Source: Steromphala cineraria (taxonomy: Eukaryota; Mollusca; Gastropoda; Trochida; Trochidae). Taken from it: DNA of 64,000 nt. Where the stretch lies: contig OU744731.1 in the NCBI GenBank assembly GCA_916613615.1, positions 53,884,289-53,948,288 on the forward strand, given 5' to 3'. Each line of letters begins with the position of its first letter. Position 1 is the stretch's first letter. The notes beneath the pieces were generated by a model that saw only the letters and a list, made by a program, of their open reading frames with translations, was not told the DNA's origin and did no database searches. Both the position numbers and the translations under genes were made by a program. Positions 19,601 to 28,332 of the stretch are shown piece by piece.

Positions 19601-21797
19601 GATGAGGAAGGAGAGCCTGCAGCAGTTCCTTCACCTCCAGATGAATCCAACCATTGACTTTGCTGACTTTACATATCACTTTCCTAACATATCAATGGAC
19701 ACCTTTTACAGATGGCGTACACAAGTACTGAGTCAGATGAATGCTGTTCGGAGAAACCCTGACATATCCCTTGCTGATATTCAAAGTGTGTGTGGTGATG
19801 TGACTGAAGACATTCTCTCTGTTTGGAAGAAGGTTGTTAGATCTGAGAAAGATTTTCTGAACGGACTAGATTTTAAGAACACAGGTGAAAATACTTTGAA
19901 TCTCCCTCATCAGGATAAAGAAAATGTATCTGATGAGAATCACATACAGAAATCTCTGAATAACAAAAGACTCAAATTGTCCCCAAGTAGAGAAATGCCA
20001 AATGTTCGAAGCAACAGTCCAAGTAGTCGTGATTTGTCCAACACCCCCAGCTCGAAAGGTATTACTGGAAGAACCCTGATGAAGACAGGGCGTCAGGAGT
20101 ACCTTTTTCTCATACAGAACCCAGACATAGACCTGCACACCTTTCTTGGCATGTTTCCTGATATGTCCTCTGCTACTTTCTATCGCTGGAGGCGGGAGAT
20201 GAAAGCAGTCCTGGACTTCATGGCATCCTTTCCCTCCGCCACCTACCAGGACGTGAAGACTGAGTTCCCTGAAGTTTCACAGGGCATGTTCGCACAATGG
20301 AGGGAAAGACTCAACAAGTCTTCAGACTCCCCAGGACAACAAGAACATACAATACCTCAAGAAGAAAATCCAATTAAGAGTCTACAAGCCTTGGTTAATG
20401 ATGGAGAGACTTACGTAACTAAACAATCATGCCACAATGAACCTGGTTTCCTGTACTTACTGGAAAATCCTAACACCAGTCTGTTGGAGTTCAACAAGAT
20501 GTACCCAGCAGTGGCTGCCGGAGTGTTCAGTCGATGGAAGAAGCTGGTCAAAGATTGGTTCATGCTTTTGAAGGCTGATATTGACTTTAAGACATTTTCA
20601 TACTATTGCAATGAGGTCCCTGAACATGTCTTCAACAAGTGGAAGACTCTAGTCAAGAAAGATAAAACTGAAGAATCTCCTGAGCCAGAAGGGGTCGTTC
20701 AAATGGGGGGCCAAATAATCCATACCCCAGAGGATTGGGTAATGACTAAAACAAGAAAGGTAAATCAAACAGAGTACCTCTTTTTCTTGATGAATCCTTA
20801 CATGGACTATAATGAATTTGCTGTCACCTTCCCTCTCATTTCCCTACGAACATTTTATCGATGGAGAAGAGAGATCCGTGAAAGTTTAGAGTACCTTGAG
20901 CAGTACCCACATGTAAGTTATAAGGCCTTCTTCCAAGTGTTCCCAGTGGTTCCCGAGGAAGTGTTCAATAAGTGGAAGGAACTGTGTACTGAACAGAACC
21001 GCAAGGTGGAGGTGAGTTCTGAATCTTTGAGGAAGAGTCTCCACTACCATGATCAGGACAGTGCATCAAGCAGGGTTGAAGCAGGTGGCTCGGGGACAGA
21101 CAATGATGATGGACAAGCACACCCAGCACCTAGACCTGTGCTTCCTGCTCACAGAGCTGTTGATGTGGAGGATGAGTCCATGTTCTCAGTGGATAGTCCT
21201 GACAACCCTGGTATTGTGACCTCTCTCAGTTCGACTGAATCGCTGAGTGCAGCTGTGGAGAGCATCTGTAGGTCTGCTGGTCTTCCTCCCCTCGACGAGA
21301 ACATGGAGGACCTATCAGCTCAACAAACCTCTGCAGCAAACAATTCTGCTTCCTCTGTGCTGGGAGGAGTTGCCTTCCCAGGCATGTCATCTGCTCAGAC
21401 TAAAACATCAAGTCATGACTTATCCGTCAGTAGTCAACTCCTTGAAGTGAAACACGAGGAATCTCCTGATGACAAGTCAGACTACAGTGTTTCAACCCCT
21501 CCACCCGCCACTGCCAGCAACCTTGGAGCAATAACATTCCCGGGAATGTCTTCACTGCCGGCCTATTCAGAAGCTGGTTTCACTCCTCAGATGATGAAGG
21601 AGGAGTCGTTCTTCTCTCCTCGGGCACGGAAGCAGAGTCGGGAGGAGTACCTCTTCCTTCAACAGAACCCCGGGATGGACTTCCAGGAGTTCTGCAGCCA
21701 CTACCCGACCATCTCCTTGAGAACCTTCTACAGATGGAAGCGAGAGTTCCGCCAGTCCCACGAGTACATGGTCGGGCTGCATTCTAGTCTTCAGTAA
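4363..21797 (+). CDS. vertnin-like nuclear protein with 15 HTH-like repeats (spliced, 4 exons)
   Basis: Joining 4363-4610, 7959-8771, 13705-13828 and 18072-21797 gives 4911 bases, a 1636-residue protein plus stop. Every junction is GT-AG and phase-consistent: phase 2 into exons 2 and 3, phase 0 into exon 4. Domains in order: AT-hook GRPRKPP (19-25); a basic segment with RRVYLGNSYDRW (42-53); a folded-looking segment (about 88-150); an Asp/Glu-rich tract (164-193); two SP[LI]D[ML]..VVK.E modules (about 312-322 and 379-389); an NLS-like KKRK (434-437); then 15 repeats of about 37 residues ending in FYRW or VFxKW (487-1617). The repeats resemble the FYRW/YYxW helix-turn-helix repeats of vertnin, a DNA-binding regulator of vertebral number. 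A nuclear, DNA-binding, possibly repressive role is inferred. Orthology to vertnin is not established, since this protein is much longer than vertnin (about 700 residues). Confidence 0.85.
4611..5918. other. intron 1, first part
   Basis: AT-rich intronic sequence. No repeat or regulatory element was recognised apart from a weakly GC-richer stretch near 4740-4980, just downstream of exon 1. Confidence 0.5.
5919..6014. repeat. intronic copy of the pre-exon-1 segment
   Basis: Duplicate of 4095-4190 in the same orientation, abutting the left end of the foldback element at 6015. Confidence 0.85.
6015..6274. mobile_element. foldback MITE, about 110-bp TIRs
   Basis: The left arm (about 6015-6120) and right arm (about 6172-6274) are imperfect inverted copies. 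Both ends carry ACATCCTGTCTCAGGGA (reversed on the right) and both arms carry CTGTACCCTGGGCTCAGAAG. The centre is AT-rich. No target duplication was found at this copy. The tiny element at 43015-43094 shares the same ends and does show a 9-bp duplication. Confidence 0.85.
6275..7550. other. intron 1, later part
   Basis: AT-rich intron. A short inverted structure around 7195-7320 (AAGTGTGTCATA ... TATGACACACTT, GCTCTAGCTCGGGTAAT) may be a decayed foldback element. Nothing else was recognised. Confidence 0.4.
7551..7958. repeat. 6 x 69-bp tandem repeat ending in the exon 2 splice acceptor
   Basis: Units start at about 7551, 7622, 7691, 7760, 7828 and 7897 (68-71 bp each; core ATTATTTCGTCACAACTCTA then TTATTTCAATCATTACCAAG). 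The first and last units end in CTGCACTGTTTCAGAC, the real acceptor. The four middle units have CTGCACAATATCACAA instead. The array therefore contains the branch-point and acceptor region of intron 1. Confidence 0.9.
7959..8771 (+). CDS. vertnin-like gene, coding exon 2
   Basis: Starts after TGTTTCAG at 7958 and ends at AG|GTAAAG. It encodes residues 84-353 plus the split codons for Gly83 and Arg354. The first part (DLGWQEDNTPRNFFPQLIKS through KELVNRP) looks like a compact folded segment. Next come an acidic tract (residues 164-193), low-complexity Ser/Gly/Glu sequence, and near the end SPLDMAVVKLEQ (312-323). The last contains a VKLE SUMO-type consensus next to a CtBP-like PLDM core. GC content is far above the flanking introns. 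Confidence 0.83.
8772..9476. other. intron 2, degenerate diffuse repeats
   Basis: Several loose copies of a segment containing GATGTGCCTTTTGG or close variants, with TAACTTGAAATC nearby, occur at about 8980-9360. They also occur near 17370 and 33180. No coding sequence was recognised. Confidence 0.5.
9477..10625 (+). repeat. about 170-bp tandem repeat array, 6-7 diverged units
   Basis: Units recur with CGGGCCATATCTCAAAAACC-like starts near 9571, 9741, 9911, 10082, 10253 and 10422. Each is followed by GAAACTTGGTATGTGGTTAG and TGGTTTCCATGGAAAC. A CCGTCATTC run lies at the left end. Open frames of 67-115 codons across the array only reflect the repeats. Confidence 0.88.
10626..11126. other. intron 2, unassigned
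   Basis: No gene seen. A short match to the dispersed motif CAAGATTTCAGCCATTAGC occurs near 10941; relatives are at 26850 and 31235. Confidence 0.4.
11127..11670 (+). repeat. about 144-bp tandem repeat, block 1
   Basis: Units start at about 11127, 11272, 11413 and 11557 (145, 141 and 144 bp). The core includes AGAAGCATAAGGCCTAGAAA and TGGCCCCTAATAAGGG. The block ends in a segment with CCTGATGAACTACAGAGCCA that recurs at the end of block 2 (13540-13575), so the array is part of a larger repeated element. Confidence 0.9.
11671..11959. other. intron 2 spacer between repeat blocks
   Basis: AT-rich, no feature recognised. Confidence 0.4.
11960..12420 (+). repeat. about 144-bp tandem repeat, block 2 (left part)
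   Basis: Three more diverged units of the same family. The block is interrupted at 12421 and resumes at 13372 with the same internal phase (CATCTTCTTCTCCAGAAGCA). The intervening sequence is therefore a later insertion. Confidence 0.85.
12421..12978 (-). pseudogene. LINE reverse transcriptase C-terminal fragment
   Basis: On the minus strand a 112-codon frame reads FSKFRSGTLPLQIELGRFSR, then a Cys/His motif (ERICKFCNN.....DEVHFLVCC). This is the zinc-binding C-terminal segment common in invertebrate LINEs. The 3' end is a short TTC-type tail (GAAGAA run on the plus strand, 12424-12445). It is 5'-truncated where it meets a hAT-type MITE at about 12972. Confidence 0.75.
12972..13371. mobile_element. 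hAT-type MITE, diverged copy
   Basis: About 400 bp, homologous over its length to 14781-15176. Shared pieces include ATACGATACATATCGCGAT and ATCTAAATTTAATATT. The ends are degraded (GAGGCATGTCAC ... GTGAATTCCCTA). It lies directly beside the LINE fragment, inside the 144-bp repeat array. Confidence 0.8.
13372..13580 (+). repeat. 144-bp repeat block 2, right part
   Basis: Resumption of the interrupted array, ending with the same GAGCTACAGAGCCAATGGCT segment that closes block 1. Confidence 0.8.
13705..13828 (+). CDS. vertnin-like gene, coding exon 3
   Basis: A 124-base exon between TTGCAG (ending 13704) and CAG|GTAAAC. Its first base completes Arg354, then 41 codons run without a stop (TLHVASSSPTLDPPVPAP...). 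It contains SPIDLKVVKQE (379-389), with a PxDLK CtBP-type core and a VKQE SUMO-type consensus four residues on. Phase agreement on both sides and the open Pro-rich frame support it. Confidence 0.78.
13829..14780. other. intron 3, first part
   Basis: Short GGTAAATACCAGTC-type internal repeats (13870-13935) and a foldback-looking segment around 14015-14115 (GACTATTTCAT ... GATGAAATAGTC). No coding was recognised. Confidence 0.45.
14781..15176. mobile_element. hAT-type MITE, well-preserved copy (396 bp)
   Basis: Ends are TAGGGATGTCACGATACA and TGTATCGTGACATCCCTA-like inverted repeats. It is flanked by an AT dinucleotide run, so the 8-bp target duplication cannot be defined. TAGGG-TGTCACGATA ends are typical of animal hAT non-autonomous elements. 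Relatives: 12972-13371 and a half copy at 22785-22916. Confidence 0.9.
15398..16910. mobile_element. non-autonomous DNA transposon with TACCGTATTTCCTCG ends
   Basis: The left end TACCGTATTTCCTCGAATAG and right end (CTATCCGAGGAAATACGGTA) are inverted repeats about 1.5 kb apart, flanked by TA. Several internal copies of a GACGCCGGGTC-like motif lie near each end. A second repeat type (GTATAAGCCGACCCC, about 15930-16030) is nested within. No transposase frame was found. Confidence 0.8.
16911..17563. other. intron 3, unassigned
   Basis: AT-rich. Contains one copy of the GATGTGCCTTTTGG diffuse repeat (around 17382). No coding sequence was seen. Confidence 0.4.
17564..17730 (+). pseudogene. decayed intronic copy of part of exon 4
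   Basis: Aligns over about 170 bp to exon 4 at 19001-19177, encoding the linker between repeats 4 and 5. Examples are GATGGGGGAGTA, AGCCCTCAACTTGT, CTCTCCCATG and TCTGATTCTGT in the same order. Indels break the frame. It sits about 340 bp before exon 4, in the same orientation, and is not joined to a usable splice pair. Confidence 0.8.
17776..17945. repeat. dispersed palindromic repeat, family F1
   Basis: Inverted arms GAACAACTTCTGTATTTGAC AGTAGCGACG and CATCGCTACTGTCAAATAAA GAAGTTGTTC enclose a short centre. CATAGAATTACTCTTGTCTT and TCTAGAATGCCACTCAAACA follow. The same order of motifs recurs around 2188, 23320, 48605, 53370 and 58240. Confidence 0.8.
18072..21797 (+). CDS. vertnin-like gene, terminal exon 4 (15 HTH-like repeats)
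   Basis: Begins after TTGTTGCAG in phase 0 and runs 3726 bases to TAA, encoding residues 396-1636. Fifteen repeats share the pattern YLFLxxNPxxDYxEFxxxFP followed by xISxxTFYRWRRE. Anchor tryptophans are at 487/524, 605/642, 815/852, 943/980, 1101/1138, 1217/1252, 1326/1363 and 1617. The first of each couplet is usually TFYRW, the second VFxxW. Spacing is 37 in six couplets and 35 in one. KKRK (434-437) is a likely nuclear signal. A linker before the last repeat carries twin FPGMSS motifs (about 1497 and 1551) and two further acidic Lys sites (VKHE at 1521-1524, MMKEE at about 1571). The last repeat is single and lies 20 residues from the C-terminus. Confidence 0.92.
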   Translation, partial: HPAHEAAAPAPTPPRPDLTSSRLDLTSPAHTPDNSLLGKKRKFMCVEPGLTSHKKEVFHKEEYEVLEMTPFTDYAEFSRHCPTVLQRTFYRWKRRIKDEYIFLEQHPELTYQEYLHYVPHAKENVFNFWKSLIKKRYLFGPGSAGHQNSTLSLKSDPEGRKSSPLPHSSIWDEENHGGTVLKFMQKNLTADYQEVVKHFPSFPEHVYKIWKQQNLQAWKFLEQNFTLDYPLYSRCFPIVSEEVFNSWRQGVLRENRNKIMSLQREAVSTAEHIQDAQKALWTSLISQRLAQEQSRFSANPASWSGLPGGWMGEYPGFWGTALNLSTLSRIDQGQLGQLQGKLSHADSAKTLSNTNLSTKSDSVSPLLTKKSEEEGEAGFMSKSKKQNKAEYYLYLQNPKMDYSDMNSQHPSVSLRTFYRWKKEIKTALAYVNEVPGHNFETFHSYFPEIPKEIYCQWKKMSQESHESGRSSVSGSQGQQESVGSEEDPDVESVEDYERDENLNMKTGEEKMRKESLQQFLHLQMNPTIDFADFTYHFPNISMDTFYRWRTQVLSQMNAVRRNPDISLADIQSVCGDVTEDILSVWKKVVRSEKDFLNGLDFKNTGENTLNLPHQDKENVSDENHIQKSLNNKRLKLSPSREMPNVRSNSPSSRDLSNTPSSKGITGRTLMKTGRQEYLFLIQNPDIDLHTFLGMFPDMSSATFYRWRREMKAVLDFMASFPSATYQDVKTEFPEVSQGMFAQWRERLNKSSDSPGQQEHTIPQEENPIKSLQALVNDGETYVTKQSCHNEPGFLYLLENPNTSLLEFNKMYPAVAAGVFSRWKKLVKDWFMLLKADIDFKTFSYYCNEVPEHVFNKWKTLVKKDKTEESPEPEGVVQMGGQIIHTPEDWVMTKTRKVNQTEYLFFLMNPYMDYNEFAVTFPLISLRTFYRWRREIRESLEYLEQYPHVSYKAFFQVFPVVPEEVFNKWKELCTEQNRKVEVSSESLRKSLHYHDQDSASSRVEAGGSGTDNDDGQAHPAPRPVLPAHRAVDVEDESMFSVDSPDNPGIVTSLSSTESLSAAVESICRSAGLPPLDENMEDLSAQQTSAANNSASSVLGGVAFPGMSSAQTKTSSHDLSVSSQLLEVKHEESPDDKSDYSVSTPPPATASNLGAITFPGMSSLPAYSEAGFTPQMMKEESFFSPRARKQSREEYLFLQQNPGMDFQEFCSHYPTISLRTFYRWKREFRQSHEYMVGLHSSLQ

Positions 21798-22784
21798 CTA
21801 TCAGTATTGCAACACTTCCAGATATCTAGCATGTAGACAGCAAGGGCAATTGATTAAACCAAATTTACAGTTATTTACAAGAATCAGAAAAATGCTTGAT
21901 AAATTTTAGTAGTTCTCTATGAAGTTCAGGCTGTTTACATGGTAATTTTAGCTTTAACAGGGCTTTGCATTTATGTTTTTATTTTATGAATCTTACAAAA
22001 TCAAAATTCTTGTTTTTGATGACGAAGATACTGATTAGTTGATCAACATTCAAATAGTATTTGAAATAATCAGAATCTCTATCTGATAGCAATAGTTACT
22101 ATTGCAAAATACGGTGCCAAAATCTCTTCTGCCAAATTTGTCGTACGCATATCATCCATAAAAAGTTTGATCCGAGTTCCAAAGCATTGAAATTGCTGGG
22201 GTTTAACTAAATTTTGATGTTTAACACCTATTGAAATGTTATGAAATATTTCATATATTCAAATTTTCACTTAGCCTTATACTTGTTATTCATGTCAATC
22301 AATCAATTGAATGCTGAGTACTTAAAGGCTACTAGAAAAGTTTTACTCATAAATATTTTATATACTATCTTGGCAGATCCAGGATTTATCAAGCTTTTAC
22401 CTTTTAAAAAGTACTTAATCTCTTTCTCTGCCAATGACATTCAGTCAAATCATTTTAAAGGTTTTAAGTTTCTCTGATAAATCCTCATGGTTTCTGACTT
22501 TTCTGCCTTGCAATGTGTGTATATAAAGGGAGTTTTATTATGGTGTACATGGTGACATGATCAGTTTCTTATGGGCACATATTCCTACAAAATGTTTCCA
22601 GTGATCACTATGTAATACATTTTATGAACACAAACAGAAGTTCCATACATTAAGACTTTTCCCCTTTTTTAACCTTTTCAACACATGGAAAAATTGGTAT
22701 CTTGTGATTTTGAAAGTGTTAAAAACCCTAAATGTTCATTTTAATCAGTTTATTGGTTTTGTCTTGTCATCCAACTTCAACAGA

Positions 22785-22916
22785 TTTTAACAAACTCTGG
22801 ATTTCTTGATTCAAAATTCACGAATGATTCACAAAAATTGGTAACTTCACTGTAATTGTGTATCATATCACGAACTGAACTGGTATGATGCACCAATCAG
22901 TGTATCGTGATATCCA
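22785..22916. mobile_element. hAT-type MITE, right-half fragment
   Basis: Matches the right part of the 14781-15176 element (CTGGATTTCTTGATTC, ATCATATCACGAACTG, GTGTATCGTGATATCC). The left half is missing. Confidence 0.75.
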
Positions 22917-22924
22917 AACTAAAA

Positions 22925-23092
22925 ACTGTCCAAAAGATAATTTTGTCCTTAAGAAACTTTTGTCCATAAGAAACTTTTGTCCATAAGAAACTTTAGTCCT
23001 TAAGAAACTTTTATCCATCAGAAACTTTTGTCCATAAGAAACTTTTGTCCATAAGAAACTTCTGTCCATAAGAAACTTGTGTCCAAAGAAAG
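22925..23092. repeat. 18-bp tandem repeat, about 9 units
   Basis: TTTTGTCCATAAGAAACT is repeated with minor variants (TCCTTAAG, ATCAGAAAC). A 124-codon minus frame across it is only the product of the repeat. Confidence 0.9.
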
Positions 23093-23319
23093 TTGTGATT
23101 TGTACGAGAGGCATTGTTGAATGAGCGATGTAAGCTGCTTGGTGGGTAGGACCAATACTGCATAGGTGATCTGACGTATTCATGTCTCTAGTTGTATGCT
23201 CATGTGCCATATTGTTCACCGAATAATCTAGTTGCAATATACAGAAGTTAGCTAGCTACTTTCACCTTCTATCTAATGAGATATTCACTGTATCAGTTTC
23301 ATCCCCATGATAGGATGAC

Positions 23320-23490
23320 AACGGAAATTCTATGTCTGAACAACTTTTTTCTTGACAGCAGCATAGTTCAGTGTATATCCATCTACCATCTTCAAGCATA
23401 ACGGTGTGAGGATCTATACCGAAACTGTCAAAGATGTTGTTCATCCATAGATTTCCTTCGTCTTCCTTATACCTCCAACTTTTGGAATGC
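23320..23490. repeat. dispersed repeat family F1, diverged copy
   Basis: Carries CTGAACAACTTTTTTCTTGA, GGATCTATACCGAAACTGTC and TTGTTCATCCATAGATTTCC in the F1 order. Confidence 0.65.
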
Positions 23491-23939
23491 AGTTCATGAT
23501 AGTTTGTTTCAATAATAAGAATTCATTCCTAACAGCAATACCAAGTGTGATACTATGTGTGTTCTGATCGGCAGCCATATGATGGCATCATTAGATCTGA
23601 AGTTGATTGTAGCAAGGTAACATTGAGGATATGTTCCAACTAGATTGCTCACAGAATGACTGTATTTATCATTATCATCATTTGTTTGTTCTGTATTATA
23701 TAAGCAATTGACAACACCCTTCTGATGGATGCAAGACCTGTTTTATATACATGTATATGTCACAATTGTTTTCAATATGCAATTTTTGATGTAGTGTTAG
23801 AGTGTTTGCAAGCTGTGAAATTATTTTGTTTTTTACATGTGCCATAAACTGTCAGTGTGTCGACATTCTTGATAGTATATCAGGTTATGGATTTAGTCTT
23901 TTAAATATTTTTGTTTGTTGCATACAAATGATCAATAAA

Positions 23940-25536
23940 ATTATTTTTGACTCTTATGATATGTAGGGATGCAAGTATAACTGGTATTTGTGACAAGTAA
24001 TAGAAATATATTTCATGCTAAAGCAATAATTAAGTTTGTGATATGTTAATTCATTGAATAATCCTTTGAATATTGTTCTTTGATTTGTATAGGAAAAAAT
24101 ATTCCACAACAATTGACAATCTGAGAAGGAATTTCTCGTTAGAATTTTATTCAGAATCAATGCCATATTTAAGAATTCAGATTTATTGTCAATTGCTTCC
24201 GACTTTCTAAAGAGTTAACAAATGCAAAATGCATGATAATGTATTGTGAATTGTCTTGAAATTTAAGCAGCCATTAGTAAGACAGGTTAAAATTGTTTTT
24301 TAAAAACATTGATTTATGATACTTATGTAAATAATTCGTTGGCATTATAAAGTGTAAACAAACTATCAAATTTCATAATAGAAAACAAGGTCATGAAAGT
24401 TAATTTCTCTATTCAGTGAATGAAATGTTTCACTGTATTTACTATATAAATAACAAAAATTCTTTTTTAATGAAATATCTAATATTCAGCATAGAGATTA
24501 TGTACTGAGTAAGCTTTTATTAAGAATTTCATATATTTTGCTTATTTGTATCATTTTGCTTGATCCTTAATGCTCTAGGGGTATATTGATATTTTTCATT
24601 GAAAGGTCAATGTTTTTCATTAACTGTGTTTATTTTTTTAAAAACAATCTTTTGCTGTTGACTTGAACTTATTTGATATTTTTAGTGGATAAATCAAATA
24701 AATATTTGGCTAACATTTATTTGTACTGAGAAGCAAATGCATTATCTAAAAATATCATCTTAGTTTTCTCATCATTCCTAAAATGATTGGTATGAGATTT
24801 TAAGGTTTCCTGTTGACACTGAAATTTGTTATGCAGAAATAAAAGAGTTTTTAGTAAATCATTAGTCAGTGAAGCTGGCATTATTTGAAAGATAAAGTAT
24901 CTACTAGAAAACAATGTTTAAGATTGAAGCCATAAGTTATTCCTTCTACCCCTAGTGTATTGAGGATACACCAACTCTCAAACAAGGCCACAACTCCTTA
25001 GTCTATATCACTGACTAATCTGAACGCTGCTGCAGTTTGTCACAATCATTTACTTCATTGTAGCGCCCTGACTTGTTAATATGAGTCGTCTCCCTTGTTT
25101 TAGCCATTGGACTGGTGGTTTCATTCTCATGGTTATGAAAAGCAAATTCTGTATGTGAGTTGATTGTTGCTTCCTTACTTAATTATTAGTAATTCTCAGT
25201 TACCTCCCTTGTTCTAGTCAATTCACTTAATTTTGTCATTCACATAACCTTTATATTTACTCATGGAAAGCAAATTCTGTAGTTGACTAACATTTGATCC
25301 ATATGACTGTCTTATTAGAAGATTTCTAATTGCGCTAGTAAAGGACAGCATGTACAAGATGTTGCCCAGAACAGATGACAAACTGCAGGAAGCCTTCAAT
25401 TGGTCTGTCATAAAGATTAACATGAGTTATGCCTTGTAGATAGATGGTTCATTCTGCTCTATAAGGTGAAGGCTGCACTGTGTAACAAGTCTACTATGTA
25501 TATTATGTGTAACAATGTTCCGGGGACATTACTCTG
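23940..25536. other. intergenic, no gene seen
   Basis: Very AT-rich, with stops in all frames. No repeat was recognised. Confidence 0.5.
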
Positions 25537-25695
25537 TGTGTCACATTGTGCAAGATTAATTTCACAGTGCTCTGTGACAGATGTGTCACATTGTGCAAGA
25601 TTAGTGTCACAGTTGACTGGGTGACATGTGTGTCACATTGTGCAAAATTAGTGTAACAGTTCACTGGGTGACAGATGTGTCACATTGTGCAACAT
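25537..25695. repeat. 46-bp tandem repeat, 4 units
   Basis: TGTGTCACATTGTGCAAGAT-type units start near 25536, 25582, 25628 and 25674. Unit ends vary (CACTGGGTGACAGA). Confidence 0.88.
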
Positions 25696-26432
25696 GAGTT
25701 TCCAATTGAATCTTAATTTTGGTTGTGAGTTTCACATTTTCCTAAATGGGTATGAGAATCGTGAAAATGTATGAAGGTTTTGTGGTAGGAACATTTTGTT
25801 GTGTTTACTAAAGGGGAGACGGAGTCCCACAGAGTGCAATATGTCATGAATCAAACAATGGTCCAATATTTCAACGACAGTGTACAATACCAATATGCAT
25901 ATAGTATGCAACTTGTTTATTTATATCACATTCAGCATTGTTAGCTTTAAACATGCTTGTTTGCAATAACTGAACCAAATCAAACTGATTCCTCAGGTGA
26001 ACAGTATGTAGATTCACTTTATGCAGTCATTATACATGCCAATGCAAAGCAATTACCAAATGTTTGTAGATATATAGTATGAATGTATACAAATAATGCA
26101 GTGCTTGCAATGTTGTGAGAATTTTATATATTTTTAGAGCATTTTTTGATTGATTGGCAAGTTTGTTAATCACTTATTGCCATATTATGCATCATGCAGT
26201 AAAAGCTATAGAAAGAACTCTTGTATTTGTTGTTGTTTACAGATAACTATTTCTTTAAAAGCCTGAAGAAAGTACAGGAAACATGAAGGATAACAGGATT
26301 TTTATACCTGGTAAGAACTGTTTAAAATATCAGACATTATGTTTGGTGTCCTCAGTTTGCTTGATGGTCCTCATGTCCAAGTTTGAACTGGCCATTTCTT
26401 TACCAAATGGCAATATCCACAAATACACCAAG
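25696..26432. other. intergenic, no gene seen
   Basis: AT-rich and featureless. Confidence 0.45.
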
Positions 26433-26492
26433 CCGAAGCTCAACAATAACTAACTCGCTCACCCGAAGCTCAACAATAACTAACTCGCTCAC
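26433..26492. repeat. 30-bp tandem duplication
   Basis: Two exact 30-bp units (CCGAAGCTCAACAATAACTA then ACTCGCTCA and one variable base). Confidence 0.9.
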
Positions 26493-28204
26493 TCAACTAA
26501 TGCACCAGGGAGAATAGAGCATATCCAGAGTCTTGAAATAGAATAACCCCATGGAGATTATTTTTATGTTATGCTGTGAGTTTCAGTGGATCAAAACTGT
26601 CTCTGATAAGAAGGTAATTTCATTTTTTTCTTTAATAGAAGACTTGTTTGTGTTATAAGTGTGCATCTTGTTACCTGATACAGACTCGGTTCAAATTTAG
26701 AAAGAATGATGGATTAATTTCAAGTCCTGTTTTACTCAAACTTGTTTAAGACTTCCTCTTTATTGCAATTTTGAATATACACTGCGTAAATATAATAACT
26801 TTCTGTTAGGGATATTTGAGTGAGAGAGTTATTGTTTTAAGCCACTTGGGCAATATTTCAGCCATTAGCTGCTGAAGGACATTTAAATTATTTCACCTTT
26901 CACACAGGTACCCTACTTTCCTCCACTTGTTAATATTTCGTTGATCTAGTTAGGTCAAGATAAATATACATAGAGAATGGTGGACAACTCTTTTTCGTCA
27001 AATATAATTCTACCAGAATGGGTTATAAGTCAGATATACCCACCCTTCCCTCGGTGCATCACTCAATATACCTCCTGTTTGAATCGTAATCCAAATTGTC
27101 CACATCAATTTTGTCTATAGTGGCTACTGCTTCCTCATAATTGGTTTGTCTCAAAGGTAGCAAAGCTTGTGCCCCAAAAATCTGCCACTACCACTACCAC
27201 TACCCCCAAGAGAGATCAGTATGCTTCTCTGTTTAGTGAAAATCAAATCAAACAATAAACCTAGAGGTTATTATACTATCATCAGTTATCTGATTTTTAT
27301 ATCATTGAAACGAGACTTGCACATTTTCCCTGACATAATTGAAAGAAGCACTCATAAAATAGCCGGTGTGTTTTCTCTCCTGTACTTCAAGATCTGGTGA
27401 GGGTTCCAGTTGCGTCAATCCCATTCCGTGAAGAGTACGTGCAGTTGCACTGTTACTACTAACTGCTTCCAATTTTAATAACAAAATAAATTGGCAGGTT
27501 ATTTTCGTCAATATAAATAATAAATGAATCTTCGACACGAAAGCTAAGCACAGAATAAGATTTATTTGTTCCTTTTAGACGACTTGCAATTAATGTTACA
27601 CGCAGTGTGAGACTTCTTGCTTGTGCAGGTGTGTAAGGCCTGGTTAGAAAGACGGAGTTCATGTATATATAGGTCGTTAACCGTAAATATTCGATGTTCT
27701 TATATTTGCATATATTTATTGCCAGATTGGCAGGTCTTTGTCTAAGTAAGAAATAATAGGATACCTGCATTTAACCACCATTAGTCCACGAACAACTAGT
27801 ATGCATGTACGTAACCGCACAGGCAGATACACCCTGGCGGTTCATTTCAGTGACCCCAATTTCAATACCACATAATATTAAAACGAGATGTTAAATCGTT
27901 TTTCAGTTTTTCAATTATTGTCAATATGATTTAAAGAGAAATGTGAATCGTTTGCTTACACGAAATACTTACACTATAAACATTGTTTCAGAGATCATAG
28001 ACACCGTGTCATGTACGATTGTTGTACCAAACTTGCATTATATGAAGATAGACTTGATCAGCATACTGATGAAAGTAACAACTTCGCCAAATAATCTGAG
28101 ACATTTCTTCCCAAAAATCATGAATGTATTAGACTTAACAACCCGAGGCTTATGGTCAATATCTCCTTTCGCCAAGAATCGTGGATCCACCATTCTCTTC
28201 CCAT
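26493..28204. other. intergenic, no convincing gene
   Basis: Holds a short dispersed motif GGGCAATATTTCAGCCATTA near 26845 (also at 31237). Open frames of 75-103 codons exist but show no family signal or splice-consistent neighbours. Confidence 0.4.
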
Positions 28205-28332
28205 AGAGGTAGATCAAGTCTTAAAATGTTGATTCTACCTCTGTTCTAATAAGACCAAATCAGGGGGTTCTGGTAGTTTCCCCTGGCGGAAAATGTTTGC
28301 ACCATAATCCATTTGATATTTATACATTTTGT
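28205..28332. repeat. dispersed repeat segment shared with 57820-57870
   Basis: AGGTAGATCAAGTCTTAAAA and CTACCTCTGTTCTAATAAGA match AGGTATATCAAGTCATAAAA and CTACCCTCTGTTTCAACAAG at 57820-57870. It leads directly into the 39-bp array. Confidence 0.6.

Larger units (their letters stand above)
21798..23939 (+). other. probable 3' UTR of the vertnin-like gene, poly(A) signal at 23934
   Basis: No coding follows the stop at 21795-21797. The first well-placed AATAAA in a T-rich context is at 23934-23939, which would give a 3' UTR of about 2.1 kb. It would include a hAT fragment, an 18-bp tandem repeat and an F1 fragment. The true end could be earlier. Confidence 0.4.

Noticed and set aside
22863..23237. 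124-codon minus frame with SFLWTKVSYGQKFLMDK repeats
   Set aside because: Product of an 18-bp minisatellite.
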